Positions 10,247 through 22,439 of a stretch of 64,000 nt of DNA are shown here, piece by piece. Under the pieces are notes generated by a model. That model was given only the letters and a program-made list of their open reading frames with translations, ran no database searches and was not told where the DNA came from. A program made the translations under genes and the position numbers. The stretch is from Homarus americanus (lineage: Eukaryota > Arthropoda > Malacostraca > Decapoda > Nephropidae), in assembly GCF_018991925.1 (NCBI RefSeq), contig NW_024737068.1, forward strand, positions 5,047,404 to 5,111,403, in the 5' to 3' direction. Every line of letters begins with the position of its first letter. The first letter of the stretch is position 1.

Positions 10247-10999
10247 ATGGGCACGGGGGTGGAGGAGACTGCAGTGGGAGAGGGTAAACAAGGCGAAAGA
10301 TTACAGGGAAATAGTGTTAGGAATGATGACAAAACTAAATTAGACAGGGAGTTTAAAACTAAACGCGGTAAGGGGAGGACTCAGAACACGACTAACTTAA
10401 ATGTATACTACGCGAACAGTAGAAGTATGAGAAACAAAATGGATGATATTAAGGCCTTGGTATGTACCGAAGAAATCGATATAATTGCATTCACTGAAAC
10501 ATGGATCAACCTAGACACACGTGAATTACCAGTCGAATACCAAATTGCGGGTTACAAACTGTTCCATACCGATAGGCAGACCAGGAAAGGAGGCGGAGTA
10601 GCAATCTATGTTAGGGATAATCTGAAGTGTGAAATAAATAAGGAAATAAAAACTGAGAGGAATACAGAAACAATTTGGATAGAATTAAGCAACGGTCGGG
10701 AAAAATTAATCACAGGGGTAATATATAGACCCCCCAATCTTGATAGCGTCAATGAGCGACTTATCTGGGATGAAATGCGCAGGGCTTCCATACACAACAA
10801 AGTCTGTATAGTAGGCGACTTTAACCTTGGCCAAATAGATTGGACTGTCCTTACGGGTAACTCAGAATCAGAGGATTTTCTCGAGACGATCCAGGACTGT
10901 TTCCTAAGTCAACATATAACCGAACCCACACGGGGTAATAATATACTGGATTTAGTTCTGTCGAACAGTAGAGAAAACCTATTAGCAATGTCGAGGTAG
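10247..10999 (+). pseudogene. LINE endonuclease (APE/EEP fold) domain
   Basis: This frame encodes the element's endonuclease, which nicks target DNA to prime reverse transcription. Visible motifs in order are YYANSRSMRNK (catalytic Asn region), AFTETWIN (catalytic Glu), GGGVAIYVRD, GVIYRPPN, VGDFNLGQIDW (catalytic Asp and Asn) and EPTRGNNILDLVLS. The frame closes at a TAG near 11000, before the terminal histidine. A degraded AYHKEID-like stretch near 11015-11040, in another frame, is what remains of it. The N-terminal ~50 residues are basic and unrecognised. The first ATG that does not read through the GT run is at 10247, so I start there. Confidence 0.85.
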
Positions 11000-11680
11000 G
11001 AACTAGCTGTAAACAGCTTATCACAAAGAAATTGATTCAGTTAGATTTTCAGGCAGACGAAGGAAAATTCCACCAAAGTACCAGATTTCAGAAGGGCAAA
11101 CTTTGGACAGTTTAAAGAGGCAAGGAGAGAGGGTAGTCACATGGCCATGAACCTGACAGATGACACAGACCTGATAACGAGATCTGAGATTGCTTTAGTT
11201 CCATGACAATTTAAATAGTGAGTTACTTTAATGCGTGAAAGGCAGTAAACATACCATACAAAAAAACTCAGACCAGACAACAAATGACCCTAAATGTATA
11301 AATAATTATTTAAAGAACACTGGCTGGCCAAAGAAGGCTATATAGAAGGATAAATCGTGGCGAAATTCACCGACTATTATAGGGTATTGGCGCAGTGGTG
11401 GTTAAAACCGAGATAAGGAAAAGCAAGAGGAATAATGAGGTAAGGATAGCAAGGAGGCGAAGACAAACCCTGTGCTGATTCTAAAATGTATCAAACTAAA
11501 ATGAGAAAAGATTGGGACCAATACGGAGATCTTCGCAGCTCACTGATAACAATGAAAATGAGCACAATTTGAATAAATATTTTTCTGCCAGTTTTCACCA
11601 ATCGCACTTAAACATGATAATATTTATAAAAATCGACTCTATTCAGAGATAGTGAATAAAACAAATTAAGTGAGATAGTA

Positions 11681-11923
11681 GTGACTAGTAAATTCATGGT
11701 ACAAATAGACAAACTAAAGCCTAATAAGTCACCTGGTCCCGATGAGATATTTGCCAGAGTATTAAAGGAATGTAAGGAAGAGCTTAGTATGCCCTTAGCA
11801 GTTAAGCTGAAATATGTCCTTAAAACAGGTGTAGTACCAGAATCCTGGAGGATAGCGAATTTAATACCGATTTTCAAGAAGGGGATAGATCACTATCCTC
11901 TAACTACCGCCCAATCAGTCTAA
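11681..11923 (+). pseudogene. LINE reverse transcriptase N-terminal fragment
   Basis: The fragment KLKPNKSPGPDEIFARVLKE followed by VPESWRIANLIPIFKKG is the classic start of the LINE reverse transcriptase fingers domain. A frame change after the KKG segment cuts the continuation at 11925-11980, where LTSIVGKLLE is readable in another frame. Confidence 0.88.
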
Positions 11924-12279
11924 CATCAATAGTAGGCAAATTACTGGAAGCAATCATTTCAAACTCTATTCGAAATCACCTGGAGAAGCAATCGATTGAT
12001 CAATGATTCCCAGCATGGCTTCAGCAAGCTTTTTGACGTTTTGCCCAATTCAATCTATTAACATTCTTTTTTCATCAGTTTTCGAATCAGTGGACGAGGG
12101 CACACTATGATAGGTATATCTCGACTTTTAGTAAAGCTTCGACAGAGTCCCCACGAAAGACTAACTAGAAAGGTAGAGCTCATGGCATCAAAGGTGACAT
12201 CCTTAAATGGATTAGGCGGGTTACAGGACAGGAAAAGGAAAAGTGAGCATTAACGGCACTAAGTCCTATTGGAGCAATG

Positions 12280-13175
12280 CCACAAGTGGAGTTCCCCAAG
12301 GCTCAGTACTTGGACCATTATTTATTATATACATAAACGACATAGATATCGTATAGACAGCAACATAAGTAAATTTGCCGGATGACACTAAAATAGACGG
12401 TTATCAAATCTGACGAGACCTCGCAAAACTACAGGAAGATCTAAACAAATTTTCGAATGGTCTGGAAAATGGCAGATGAAATTCAACGTCGGCTAAAATG
12501 TAAAGTACTCAGTATAGGAGATGTAAAACAGGGAAACCAGATACTAGATGAACAACGATGCCATAGAGAAATCCGACTGCTAGAGAGATTTAGGAATAAT
12601 GATAAGTAGGAACCCGTCAAGTAAACAATGCGTTTTTGCTCGTGAACAAGGCTAATAAAGCATTGATTCATACAAAGGAAAGTGTTAGTTACAAGACCAG
12701 CTGAGTCATCCTAAACTGTATCTTATACCTTGTGAGAGACCACACCTGGATTATTTAGTTCAGTTCTCAGTCACCAGACACAGAATGGATATAGAAATCC
12801 TTGGAAAGAATTCAGAGGAGAATGACAAGACTAATCCGGGGCATTAGGGAACCTTGAGTATAGAGACAGGCGGAAGCATCTAATTTGCACTCTCTTGAGA
12901 GACGTAGAGCGAGGGCGACCTGATAGAGGTGTATAAGGGAAGGCAGGGCTAAACAAAGGACATTACAAAGGTACTTCCAATTATCTACCCAGGAGCGAAC
13001 TCCTAACAATGGTTTTAAATTAGACAAATTTAGATTTAGGCGAAATAGTAAACACTGGTTTGGAAATGGAGTAGTGGATGAATGGAACAAGTTAACAACA
13101 TCATCATTAACTCGAATACGCTGAATTGCTTCAAACATAGGTTGGATGCTTATATGAGCAATAGGGGTTGGGTGT
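12280..13175 (+). pseudogene. LINE reverse transcriptase palm and C-terminus, multiply broken
   Basis: [13 protein letters not shown] and IYINDI (motif B region) are readable at about 12286-12345. The catalytic FADD box survives only across a one-base shift near 12375-12400. WKMADEIQR-like, HLDYLVQFS and NRGWV pieces follow in different frames to 13175. Numerous stops separate them. This region aligns with the intact C-terminus at 1700-2425. Confidence 0.8.
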
Positions 13176-13241
13176 AAACGGACTGCTCCAGTATGGGCCA
13201 ATAGGCCCGCAGCTTCTCTATTCTTATGTTCGTATGTTCTT

Positions 13242-13294
13242 ATGTGTGTGTGTGTGTGTTACCCTGTGTGTGTGTGTGTGTGTGTTACCCTGTG

Positions 13295-13326
<32 letters not shown>

Positions 13327-13327
13327 A
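13242..13327. repeat. (GT)n microsatellite with TACCC interruptions
   Basis: Three GT blocks separated by TTACCC and one TGTTTG, directly following the LINE tail. Confidence 0.95.
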
Positions 13328-13435
13328 CCCCAGTTATGTTGTACAAGGCAGTTGTCATATAAATTAATAAACAAACTCAATCACAAACAGATGAAAAGAT
13401 AACATATATTGGGACAGAGTTAATGAGGTAAAAAT

Positions 13436-13437
<2 letters not shown>

Positions 13438-13521
<84 letters not shown>
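13438..13521. repeat. (GA)n microsatellite
   Basis: About 42 uninterrupted GA units. Confidence 0.98.
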
Positions 13522-13525
<4 letters not shown>

Positions 13526-13819
13526 GTCCGACTCCCCAACCATTTATTTTGTTATTTCCTCAGAAAATATCCAACAATATTAAACCTTCTATGCTAAGAA
13601 TTTGGTTATGACATTCCAGACCGGTGTGGGTGGGGTGGAGTGTGTCTGTTGGTCCGTGAGCCGGTGTTGGACATAGGACACTTGGACATACTGGGAGTAA
13701 AAGGACATGGTTATAATGGACATAGAAACGGAAGCCTTGGTTATGTAGTGTTATTTTTCACCCACTGTAGTCGAGTCAATAGCCACCAAGTGAAGTGTTT
13801 TCTGTCTTTGTCTTTGAAC

Positions 13820-16720
13820 AGGAACAGTGACACCAGGAACAGTGACACAAACAGTGACACCAGGAACAATGACACCAGAAACAGTACACCAAGAACAGTG
13901 ACACCAGGAACAGTGACAATGGGGAACAGTGACCCAGGAACAGTGACACCAGGAACAATGACACCAGGAACAGTGACACAAGGAACAGTGACACCAGGAA
14001 CAATGACACCAGGAACAGTGACAGGATCAGTGACACAAGGAACAATGACACCAGGAACAGTGACACCAGGAACAATGACACCAGGAACAGTGACACCAAG
14101 AACAGTGACACCGGGAACAGTGACACCAGGAACAGTGACACCAGAAACAGTGACACCAAGAACAGTGACACCAGGAACAGTGACACCAGGAACAGTGACA
14201 CCAGGAACAATGACACCAGGAACAGTGATACCAGGATCAGTGACACAAGGAACAGTGACACCAGGAGTGACACCAGGAACAGTGACACCAGGAACAGTGA
14301 CACCAGGAACAGTGACACAGGAACAGGAAACAGTGACACCAGGAACAGTGACACCAGGAACAGTGAACCAAGAACAGTGACACCAGGAACAGTGACACCA
14401 GGAACAATGACACCAGGAACAATGACACCAGGAACAGGATACCAGGATCAGTGACACAAGGACACAGTGACACAGGAACAGTGATACCAGGATCAGTGAC
14501 ACAAGGAACAGTGACACCAGGAACAGTGATACCAGGATCAGTGACACCAGAACAGTGACACCAAGAACAGTGACACCAGGAACAGTGACACCAGGAACAA
14601 TGACACCAGGAACAGTGACACCTGAACATGACACCAGGAACAGTGACACCAGGAACAATGACACAGTGACACCCAGGAACAGTGATGATAGGAACAGTGA
14701 CACCAGGAACAGTGATAACAGGATCAGTGACACACAGGAACAGTGATACCAGGATCAGTGACACAGGAACAGTGGAACAGTGACACCAGGAACAGTGACA
14801 CCAGGAACAATGACACCAGGAACAGTGACACCAAGAACAGTGACACCAGGAACAGTGACACCAGGAACAATGAACAGGAACAGTGACACCAGGAACAGTG
14901 ATACCAGGATCAGTGACACAAGGAACAGTGACACCAGGAACAGTGATACCCCAGACACAGGGAACAGTGACACCAGGAACACATGACACCAGTGAACCAG
15001 GTGACAGGAACAGTGACACAGGAACAGTGACACCAGGGACCAGGAACAGTGACACCAGGAACAGTGATACCAGGATCAGTGACACAAGGAACAGTGACAC
15101 CAGGAACAATGACACCAGGAACAGTGACACCAGGAACAGTGACACCAGGAACAATGACACCAGAACAGTGACACACAGGAACAGGAACAATGACACCAGG
15201 AACAGTGATACCAGGATCAGTGACACAAGGAACAGTGACACCAGAACAGTGATACCAGGGACACAAGGAACAGTGACACCAGGAACAGTGATACCAGGAT
15301 CAGTGACACAGGAACAGTGACACCAGGCACAGTGACAGGAACAGTGATACCAGGATCAGTGACACAAGGAACAGTGACACCAGGAACAGTGACACCAGGA
15401 ACAATGCCATCAGAACAGTGCCATCAGGAACAGTGCCATCAGAACAGTGACACCAGGAACAGTGACACCAGGAACAGTGCCACCAGGAACAATGCCATCG
15501 GGAACAGTGCCATCAGGAACAGTGCCACCAGGAACAGTGCCACCAGGAATAATGCCATCAGAACAGTGATCAGTGAGAACAGTGCCACCAGGAACACACC
15601 AGGAACACTGCCATCAGGAACAGTGACACCAGGAACAGTGGCACCAGCAACAGTGGCACCAAGAACAGTGACACCAGGAACAGTGCCATCAGAACAGTGC
15701 CACCAGAACAGTGACACCAGGAACAGTGCCATCAGGAACAATGCCATCAGGAACAGTGCCATCAGAAACAGTGCCATCAGGAACAGTGACACCAGGAACA
15801 GTGACACCAGGAACAGTGCCATCAGGAACAATGCCATCAGAACAGTGCCATCAGAACAGTGCCATCAGAACAGTGACACCAGGAACAGTGCCATCAGGAA
15901 CAGTGAACAGTGATCAGGACAGTGACACCAGGAACAGTGCCATCAGGAAAGTGCCACCAGGAACAGAACAGTGAACACACCAGGAATAGTGACACCAGGA
16001 ACAGTGTCACCAGAAACAGTGCTATCAGAATAGTTCCACCAGGAACAGTGACACCAGGAACAGTGACACCAGGAACAATGCCACAATGAACAGGAACAGA
16101 ACAATGCCATGCCATCAGGAACATTGCCACCAGAAACATTAACACCAACGAACAGAGCCACCAGGAACAGTGCTACTCAGGAACAGTGACACCAAGAACA
16201 GTGACACCAGAACAGTGACACCAAGAACAGTGACACCAGGAACAGTGACACCGGGAACAGTGACACCAAGAACAGTTACACCAGGAACATTGACACCAGG
16301 AACAGTGCCACCAGGAACAGTGTGAGACCAGGAACAGTGCCACCAGGAACAGTGACACCAAGAACAGTGACACCAAGAACAGGACACAGGAACAGGACAC
16401 CAAGAACAGTGACACCAGGAACAGTGACACCAGGAACAGTGACACCAAGAACAGTGACACCAGGAACATTGACACCAGGAACAGTGCCACCAGGAACAGT
16501 GAGACCAGGAACAGTGCCACCAGGAACAGTGACACCAGGAACAGTGACACCAGGAACAGTGACACCAGGAACAGTGACACCAGGAACAGTGCCACCAGGA
16601 TCAGTGACACCAGGATCAATGACACCAGGAACAGTGACACCAGGAACAGTGACACCAGGAACATTAACACCAGGAACAGTGCCACCAGGAACAATGCCAC
16701 CAGGAACAGTGACACCAAAA
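13820..16720. repeat. 2.9-kb minisatellite, 15-bp unit
   Basis: Roughly 190 copies of a 15-base unit, AGGAACAGTGACACC, with single-base variants and occasional 3-12 base deletions. GTGACACC units dominate at 13820-15400, GTGCCATC at 15400-15970 and GTGCCACC mixed with GTGACACC at 15970-16720, so neighbouring units are homogenised in blocks. Unit length is a multiple of three and lacks stops, so open frames appear on both strands (up to 334 codons). Their breakup by out-of-frame indels argues against coding. Confidence 0.97.
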
Positions 16721-16739
16721 CACCGATGGCACACTTAAC

Positions 16740-17030
16740 TCAATTTCAAAGATTCAGTAATCGCATCTCTTACTCGCGTACCACTTTGTGTACTCATACT
16801 CGTAGTTCAAGTACTCGCATTCATGTATACACCGATACTTGTACTCTTCCTCAAATACTCGCACTTCAATTTGTTCTCGTACCTCCTGCCTCAAAAGACT
16901 CATACATATGTTAAATCGCGAGTACTAGTAATCATACCCTTGCCTAATTATTCGTATTCATAAATGTGTACTGTACTTGTAAAACTCATTCGTACTCTCG
17001 CTCAAGTATAGTACTCATACTTCTACCTGA
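16740..17030. repeat. Degenerate (TACTCG/TACTCAT)n region
   Basis: TACTCG, TACTCAT and TTCGTA motifs recur at irregular spacing. This looks like an old hexamer repeat now mostly decayed. Confidence 0.6.
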
Positions 17031-17646
17031 ACTAGGGGATATGTGCTGTAGTGTGACGATTCCTTCCATACAGACTCAAGTACCAACTGGAGTACAACCT
17101 TACACCCTCAAAGGTATAGTCATTCGACCCCTTCAACCCTCCTCCTCCCACACCCCTTTCACCTGCGTTAACTTATTTACTGAAGAAGCAATGCTAATCT
17201 CACATTATATGCAGAAACTGTAGATAAATTCAATTTCTTTTTTTATGATGGGAAAGTGAAAAGAGACTGTAATAAATAATAGATAAATTTTATGGGTGAA
17301 GGCATTATCATACATGGGATAAATGCATTATCATACACGAGTAAAAACATTATCATACACGGGTAAAAACAATTCTAAATTATTTCCGCCAGTGAATCAT
17401 TTTATAATTTCTGTCAACATTTACAAGTCAGAGAACAGACCAGTAGGCTGCTGTTGACACTTCTATTTCAACTTGTGGACACTATCTCAGACTTCTGTTA
17501 CAGCTTCCGTTGTTGCTGTGACGAACAACTGGGACTGAGGTTGGAGACTGTAGGGTAAAAAGTATGTAGAAGGAGGAAAATGTTTACCTGTCCTTAATTC
17601 AGGTGTTTTTTGTTACTAACCCCAGGGGTGTATGTTATTAACTCGG
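17031..17646. other. No gene; short 26-bp triplicate
   Basis: No coding content recognised. Three imperfect copies of a ~26-base unit with core CATTATCATACACGGGTAAA lie at 17301-17372. Confidence 0.55.
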
Positions 17647-17678
17647 CTCTCTCTCTCTCTTCCTCTCTCTCTCTCTTA
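17647..17678. repeat. (CT)n microsatellite, interrupted
   Basis: A CT run of about 15 units with one TTC interruption. Confidence 0.85.
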
Positions 17679-18270
17679 CCGTCACCTCACCAAGGGTTTG
17701 AGAAGTCCCTTGGCAGATGCACCCAAGACACTCACAAACTCCACCCCCAAAAAGCTATGGCCAAATTTCCTTCATCCAGAGTTTTTTTTCTGAACTTAAA
17801 ACTGAAGTGAAGTGTTTGTCAGTGGCAGTATCGGCACCAGCGCCTAGCCAATATACATTAAGATGGATTTCATTACATCTTATTATCTAATTTTACAACA
17901 GATTGACCTTGATAAAAAAAATCCTAACACGATAAAACTGCATTAAAAAATAAACTTATAATCTTTGTAAATCTCTGAAGTTTTTTTTATTATGAATTTA
18001 TTATAAAATCCAAACTGTAACTAGGCAACTGACACTCACAAGAAAATACTATATCTCCTCACATACTAGTACACCATCCAAGACTTTCCTAAAGAGACGA
18101 AAAAATTTCAATCCCCCCCGAGGTCAAAAACTGTGACATTACTGAATTCTCTCCTCCACGCGAGATAAAATATTGGACCACAGCAACAAGATGAATAATG
18201 CGTTCCCTTCACCACGCGCAAAAATATTCCATGCGAAATTACTGGAAGACACACAGTGCACTCGACCTGG
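17679..18270. other. No recognisable gene
   Basis: AT-rich, no supportable feature. Confidence 0.5.
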
Positions 18271-18271
18271 A

Positions 18272-18273
<2 letters not shown>

Positions 18274-18314
<41 letters not shown>
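18274..18314. repeat. (GA)n microsatellite
   Basis: About 20 GA units. Confidence 0.97.
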
Positions 18315-18319
<5 letters not shown>

Positions 18320-18349
18320 AAAACCAGCGTGCTTGACATCTACCTGCCA

Positions 18350-18379
18350 CACACACACACACCCACACACACACACACT
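18350..18379. repeat. (AC)n microsatellite, interrupted
   Basis: Two AC blocks split by CCC. Confidence 0.93.
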
Positions 18380-18813
18380 TAAGCTACGACACAAAGACGG
18401 ATTCTCACAGGTTCCTACGTTAAAGTTTCCTCTTATCTGCTGATGCGAGAATGTATCTGACTCACTTAAGATAAGACACAAATATCAACAAGCTAGATCA
18501 ACCTCTTAAAACTTACTTTCCAGAGACAAGAAGAAGAAGAACAATAACAACAACGAAATTTATGAGCAGAAGGGAATAAACAGAATTCAACCGTGACATA
18601 ATAAAAGCTGAGAGAGAAACAGGTGTAAGAGAGATAGTGAAAGTGATGAGAAGTAAAGTAAGAGGATGTAAGAGAGGTGAAAGAGGTGAGAAGTGTTGAG
18701 AAATGTGAGAATAAAGAAAACTGAAATGGTAAGAGAGATTAAGCAAAAAAAAATTAAAGAAAAATGTAAAGAGAAAGAGAGTTGAGGAAAAATTTTTGAA
18801 GTGGTAACATGAG

Positions 18814-18975
18814 ACAGGGAGACTAGTAGGACAGAGGGAGTGGGAGGGAGAACAAGGCAGGTAGACAGGGAGACTAGCAGGGCAGAGGGAGTGGGAGGGA
18901 GAACAAGGCAGGTAGACAGGGAGACTAGCAGGACAGAGGGAGTGGGAGGGAGAACAAGGCAGGTAGACAAGGAGA
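18814..18975. repeat. 51-bp tandem repeat, 3 units
   Basis: Units start at 18814, 18865 and 18916, with a decayed fourth at 18967. They are purine-rich, with core GGGAGGGAGAACAAGGCAGG. Confidence 0.93.
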
Positions 18976-19000
18976 GTAACAAGAAGAAATTTGTGACGCG

Positions 19001-19021
19001 TGTGTGTGTGTGTGTGTGTGT
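19001..19021. repeat. (GT)n microsatellite
   Basis: About 10 GT units. Confidence 0.93.
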
Positions 19022-19360
19022 ACGTATGAATCTCCAGACAAATAAACAATATCAGAAACAACAATCAAAACACCACCAGCATCACAATCAACAAGGAATG
19101 AGACTCATGAAACAAGCAAAACGCAGCTCGTAAACAATAAACATTACCACGTGTTTTCACCTCAGCGTCATCCAGGTGAAAACATAATTAAGGAGGGTCA
19201 TTTGCAGTCATCACACTATCAGCTTCGTCTCCGAGATGTCAACACACTCACAAGAGCCGCCTCCAAGAACAAGCAGTGTGAGGGAGGTCCTTGGTGCACC
19301 CAGGCGCCAGTTAATGTGTCTGGGAGGGTCTTGGTGCCCTTGAGTATGTGCTGTGCTGTG

Positions 19361-19572
19361 TGTGGCCAGGTGGTGGTGTATTGTGGCCAGGTAGTGGTGT
19401 ATTGTGGCCAGCTGGATGTGAATTGTGGCCAGGTAGTGGTGTATTGTGGCCAGGTTGTGGTGTATTGTGGCCAGGTGGATGTGAATTGTGGCCAGGTAGT
19501 GGTGTATTGTGGCCAGGTGGAAGTGTAGTATGGTCAGTTGGTGGTGTAGTGTGGCCAGCTGGTGTTGTAGTG
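19361..19572. repeat. 21-bp minisatellite, 10 units
   Basis: Ten units of 21 bases opening GTGGCCAGGT and closing GTGTATT. In-frame Cys-Gly-Gln-Val or Pro-Gly-His-Asn peptides across it are artefacts of the period. Confidence 0.94.
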
Positions 19573-19917
19573 TTGTGATGAACATGTAATAATAGTGTTG
19601 TCTTATGAGCGACTCTAAGACTACTAGCATGTGTTGCCATAAAGTGTTCTCAGCGCCACACTTGATTTTAATAACATTTCTCATGACGTTCTCACAAGAG
19701 TGTTATGGTGGGGGTCGACTGATGGCGATCAATAACACAGACATAATTTTCAGACCGAGTGGATGGTGAACGGAAGAACATTCTCCCTCCACCTGATGGA
19801 CCAACACACACACTCATCCATCATATAACGAGTTACACGAGTGAAATAAGATACATCTGGGTGCTATGAACGAGTGGATACAATACTCGCTTCCTGTCCT
19901 AAGGGTCATTAGTTCCT

Positions 19918-20012
19918 ACTCCTTTCACTATTACCCCTCCTTCACATACGCTATACTCCCTCTACCCCTCCTTCACATACGCTATACTCCCTCTACCCCT
20001 CCTTCACATACG
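19918..20012. repeat. 31-bp tandem repeat, 3 units
   Basis: Three nearly identical units opening CCCCTCCTTCACATACGCTA, within a pyrimidine-rich stretch to 20140. Confidence 0.9.
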
Positions 20013-20395
20013 CTATTCCCTACACCAACCCTCCTCCCCAGACACTATACCACCAACCCCTCATTTCCCCATATATTTCCTCTTCCCTTTGCCCCTCTAA
20101 TCTACCCCTTTGGACAACCCTTAACCCTCCCCTTCCCTGAGATCGCCTTATTACCCACTCTACATGATAAGTGGTGAAATTACGACCGGGCGACCCTCCT
20201 CAATTGGGGTTCTCTGCCCACCTTAATGAAAACGCTTATTCTATAATTCATTCCCGGGTGAATAACTCCAATGGCTATAATCCTGGCTATTATAGGAAGC
20301 CATTATTAAACACTGAAGGTTCCCAGGCACACTAAAGTAATGTAGGGTAGTGTAGTGTAATTTCATAAAGACTTAACATTAATGCATTTCGTTAG

Positions 20396-20396
<1 letters not shown>

Positions 20397-20447
<51 letters not shown>
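20397..20447. repeat. (ATT)n microsatellite
   Basis: About 16 ATT units. Confidence 0.97.
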
Positions 20448-20637
20448 GATGGGTTTCATAAGTAAATTTATAATATTCTTAATCAATTATTCCGTATAGT
20501 TATGTGTGTATAATTACTTTATACTGTTAAGTTGTATGTGTATAAATAACATATACTGCATAATTGTCTGTGTGTATATAACAAACACTCTAGTGTTTAA
20601 CGAGGTCGGTGCGTATAACTACCAGTCAGTCTCTACC

Positions 20638-20658
20638 TGTGTGTGTGTGTGTGTGTGT
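20638..20658. repeat. (GT)n microsatellite
   Basis: About 10 GT units. Confidence 0.93.
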
Positions 20659-20711
20659 ATACTGCTGATGACACAAGCAACTCGTATATAACGGAAGCAA
20701 TAAGTCAACAG

Positions 20712-20826
20712 CACTCGGAGATGTCAGCACTAAGGCACTCGGAGATGTCAGCAATAAGACACTTGGGGATATCAGCAATAAGACACTTGGTCAGCAATAA
20801 GGCACTCGGGGATGTCAGCACCAACA
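20712..20826. repeat. 24-bp tandem repeat, ~5 units
   Basis: Units with core CTCGGAGATGTCAGCAATAA; one unit is shortened near 20786-20803. Confidence 0.88.
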
Positions 20827-21015
20827 CAGGAAAGGGCAAGACATCAGGTCATCACCATTCACCACACCAGCACTCCGCTCACCACCCTCACCCACGTAAA
20901 GTCAACAAAACACTACGCTTATGGTCCCCACCGCCGCCCACAGTAACTTACACAAGAGAAAAGTTTATATTGGACTAGCCAGCTAAACCATGACGCTCTT
21001 ACCCAAGTTCTGATG

Positions 21016-21098
21016 ACCTAACCTAACCTAACCTAACCTAACCTAACCTAACCTAACCTAACCTAACCAAACTTAACCTAACCTAACCTAACCACCCA
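21016..21098 (-). repeat. Interstitial (CCTAA)n telomere-like repeat
   Basis: About 16 CCTAA units with two variants. A run of C and then a run of A follow at 21100-21127. It is opposite in strand to the TTAGG stretch at 5764. Confidence 0.92.
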
Positions 21099-21503
21099 AC
21101 CCCCCCCCCCCCCCCAAAAAAAAAAACTAAATTTATCAAATATTCGTGGCTGGAGCACCAATCAAACGCTATTCACTGCTATTTATAATTAGATAAACCT
21201 TTGCTTTTCTGTTCCTTACATAAACGCAATTTTCGCTTACTTTTCCTTTCACTTCGCTACTATTTTCCTGGTTAGAATTGTTTTCCGATCTCAGTATTGG
21301 TGGTGCCGTCTGCTGCTATGGAAAGTCTGAGATTGTACAGAAAAAGGGAGTAAAACCAACGTGTTTCGGTTTAGATTAGTTATATGATAAAGAGCACCTC
21401 AGAAATGGGAGAAATGTACTCGTGTATTGTCTAACTCTCATATATTTTTCCTTACCATTAAACCTTAACGTAATTACGGCGCTGACGACGACGAAAGTAC
21501 AAT

Positions 21504-21600
21504 AGCCAATCACGAGACCCCAGAAATGACGTCAACAATAAAAGTAAAATTGTTATATGGTATCTTACGCTTGAGGGAGTAACGCTCTCTATATATACGG
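21504..21600 (+). promoter_or_regulatory. Possible promoter-like cluster: CCAAT, CRE, TATA
   Basis: AGCCAAT at 21504-21510, a perfect cAMP-response palindrome TGACGTCA at 21527-21534 and TATATATA at 21590-21597 lie in the order and rough spacing of a metazoan promoter. No exon is recognisable downstream, and such motifs occur by chance in AT-rich DNA. Confidence 0.2.
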
Positions 21601-21890
21601 CAGCACATCTTTAAAAATCCAAAATATCTCGCCAAAACAATAGAACCGAGAGAAAAAATACTGCGACAGAGAGCTTGGACAAAATAAAGAAACACAAATG
21701 TAACACAGACCTTGACACAGATGTTAGTGGCGCGCGTGACGGAGTTTCTTACTGACTTGGAATAACAATGATCACACGGGTGAGACTGAGGAAGGAAGGA
21801 TATGACAATAAATAAACAGAAGAGAAAAAGGTGTAAAAAGGAGGAAGAGGAATACACAAATAATAAAATTAGAATAAGTTACAAAAGAAC

Positions 21891-22230
21891 AATTTTTTTT
21901 TTTATTTATTTATTGGGCACTCCCCTACATCCTTGTGTAAGGTGAAGCGCAGAAGCGTTTACAGCGCCCAACAGGGAAGCATGCTAAGTTCATGCTTGCC
22001 TTTATGTCTCATGAGTTAAGGGCGTAGAAGCCTGAAGAGTCAAGGGCGTAGAAGCCTGAAGAGTCAGTGGTTTATGTCATCAAGTTATTGGAAGCTCCAA
22101 CAACTTTCCTTGAATACGAATTCGCAACTTTCGACTTACACCAGGTACCTACTTTACTGCTAGGTGAACAGGGGCTAATGGGGGCTAGGAAGTAAGTCCA
22201 AACAACTTCCACCGGCCCGGGAAAGAACAA
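21891..22230 (-). mobile_element. SINE-like retroelement, 5'-truncated
   Basis: Read on the minus strand, it runs from a TCCCGGGCCGGTGG start through CCCTGTTCACCTAGCAGTAA and GTAGGTACCTG to GGGAGTGCCC, then an AATAAATAAA(A)n tail at 21891-21912. The CACCTAGCAGT..GTACC segment recurs at 57489-57530 next to a tRNA-like head, tying both to a SINE group. A 25-base direct duplication lies inside at 22015-22065. Confidence 0.65.
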
Positions 22231-22439
22231 AATGATTAACCAGAAGTAATGATAATGACAAACAATATAATGAAAAAACCTGGAGAGAGAAATACCCTGA
22301 AAAAAATATAGAGTTGGATAAAGAATGCCCATCAGAGCTATAGTTTTTTTTTTGTACAGAGAAAGAGGGTGAAAGAAGACTAGAGATGGAGGAAGGAAGT
22401 TATAGTTCCGAAATTGGAGAAATTTAGGAGGAGGTATGA

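Larger units (their letters stand above)
10225..13243 (+). mobile_element. Near full-length, decayed CR1/L2-like LINE
   Basis: A 3-kb non-LTR retrotransposon copy contains, in order, an APE-type endonuclease (10400-11035), a damaged linker (11040-11690), fingers/palm pieces of reverse transcriptase (11681-12400) and the C-terminal region (12460-13175). It ends in a TTCTTATG/TTCGTATG tail at 13217-13243, next to a GT microsatellite. The same tail and C-terminus occur at 1-266 and 1700-2510, so these belong to one group. Many stops and frameshifts make it non-functional. Confidence 0.9.

Noticed and set aside
13640..16738. Long open frames on both strands (up to 334 codons) across the 15-bp array
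   Set aside because: The unit is a multiple of three without stops, so all frames tend to stay open. Indels shift frame freely, and composition is explained by the repeat.
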